64,000 nucleotides of DNA from G963708235 sp963708235 (GTDB lineage Bacteria > Actinomycetota > Acidimicrobiia > Spongiisociales > UBA5794): the NCBI GenBank assembly GCA_963708235.1, contig OY970200.1, forward strand, positions 2,294,001 to 2,358,000. Direction: 5' to 3'. Shown here in pieces: positions 63,991 to 64,000 of the stretch. Under the pieces are notes generated by a model. It did no database searches, was not told the origin of the DNA, and saw nothing but the letters and a program-made list of their open reading frames with translations. Within the stretch, counting starts at the first letter, position 1. Every line of letters starts with the position of its first letter. Position numbers and translations under genes: made by a program.

Positions 63991-64000
63991 CGCTCCTGCT
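63987..64000 (+). CDS. Start of probable PIN-domain toxin (partial, cut by window edge)
   Basis: A GTG overlapping the antitoxin stop opens a frame beginning V-T-L-L, then the window ends. Position and the hydrophobic start suit a VapC PIN-domain RNase, but only four residues are visible. Confidence 0.35.

Overview
The window is GC-rich, densely packed DNA with strand-alternating short operons, many ATGA/GTGA stop-start overlaps and frequent GTG/TTG starts. It looks like chromosome from a high-GC actinobacterium. The gene content fits this: NucS mismatch endonuclease, a SufU/SufB/SufC/SufD system with an embedded Rieske protein, an F420-type LLM oxidoreductase, an Eis-like acetyltransferase, two group-2 sigma factors and cytochrome bd. 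An Acidimicrobiia-like lineage is my best guess, from gene content only. No tRNA, rRNA, CRISPR array, transposase or phage gene was recognised.

Layout. 1-27.7 kb is a cell-surface glycan region. It holds an ABC-2 exporter with a glycosyltransferase (1.1-4.1 kb); a five-gene minus-strand cluster with two lipoyl-like proteins, two SGNH-hydrolase-like proteins and a sulfotransferase (4.1-7.8 kb); an AI-2E-family permease; a glycosyltransferase fused to a kinase-like domain; a formyltransferase fused to a GINT1-like propeller; an AAA ATPase; an operon of dehydratase, Wzz/BY-kinase-like protein, sulfotransferase and polysaccharide deacetylase (14.5-20.2 kb); and further glycosyltransferases, GNAT proteins, a polymerase-like membrane protein and a WecA/MraY-type transferase. 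Together these supply lipid-linked sugar initiation, sugar modification, chain assembly, sulfation, deacetylation and export.

27.8-37.0 kb is housekeeping metabolism. It holds sufU, pncA, pncB, a MFS protein, fumC, a sirtuin, and sufD-Rieske-sufC. The sirtuin, nicotinamidase and nicotinate phosphoribosyltransferase could form a local NAD salvage loop. 37.3-38.1 kb is a secreted M23 peptidase. It is followed by a 1.3-kb array of 287-bp hairpin-rich repeats with a diverged copy at 60.2 kb.

39.5-54.2 kb carries a glycosidase-like lipoprotein, sigma factor, GlsB-like protein, a radical SAM protein with a LexA-like box in its promoter, nucS, a second MFS protein, a CBS protein, ACC deaminase, cydAB, a methyltransferase, a second sigma factor with an altered region 4.2, and sufB. 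54.6-64.0 kb holds gltB, small proteins, an Eis-like acetyltransferase, an LLM oxidoreductase, a threonine dehydratase-like enzyme and the start of a toxin-antitoxin pair.

Three otherwise full-length genes (ABC ATPase, sulfotransferase, MFS transporter) contain four single-base frameshifts in total. Three of these lie in homopolymer runs, so consensus sequencing error is as likely as gene decay. The most unusual content is the lipoyl-like/SGNH-like/sulfotransferase cluster, the domain-fusion glycan enzymes, and the repeat array.
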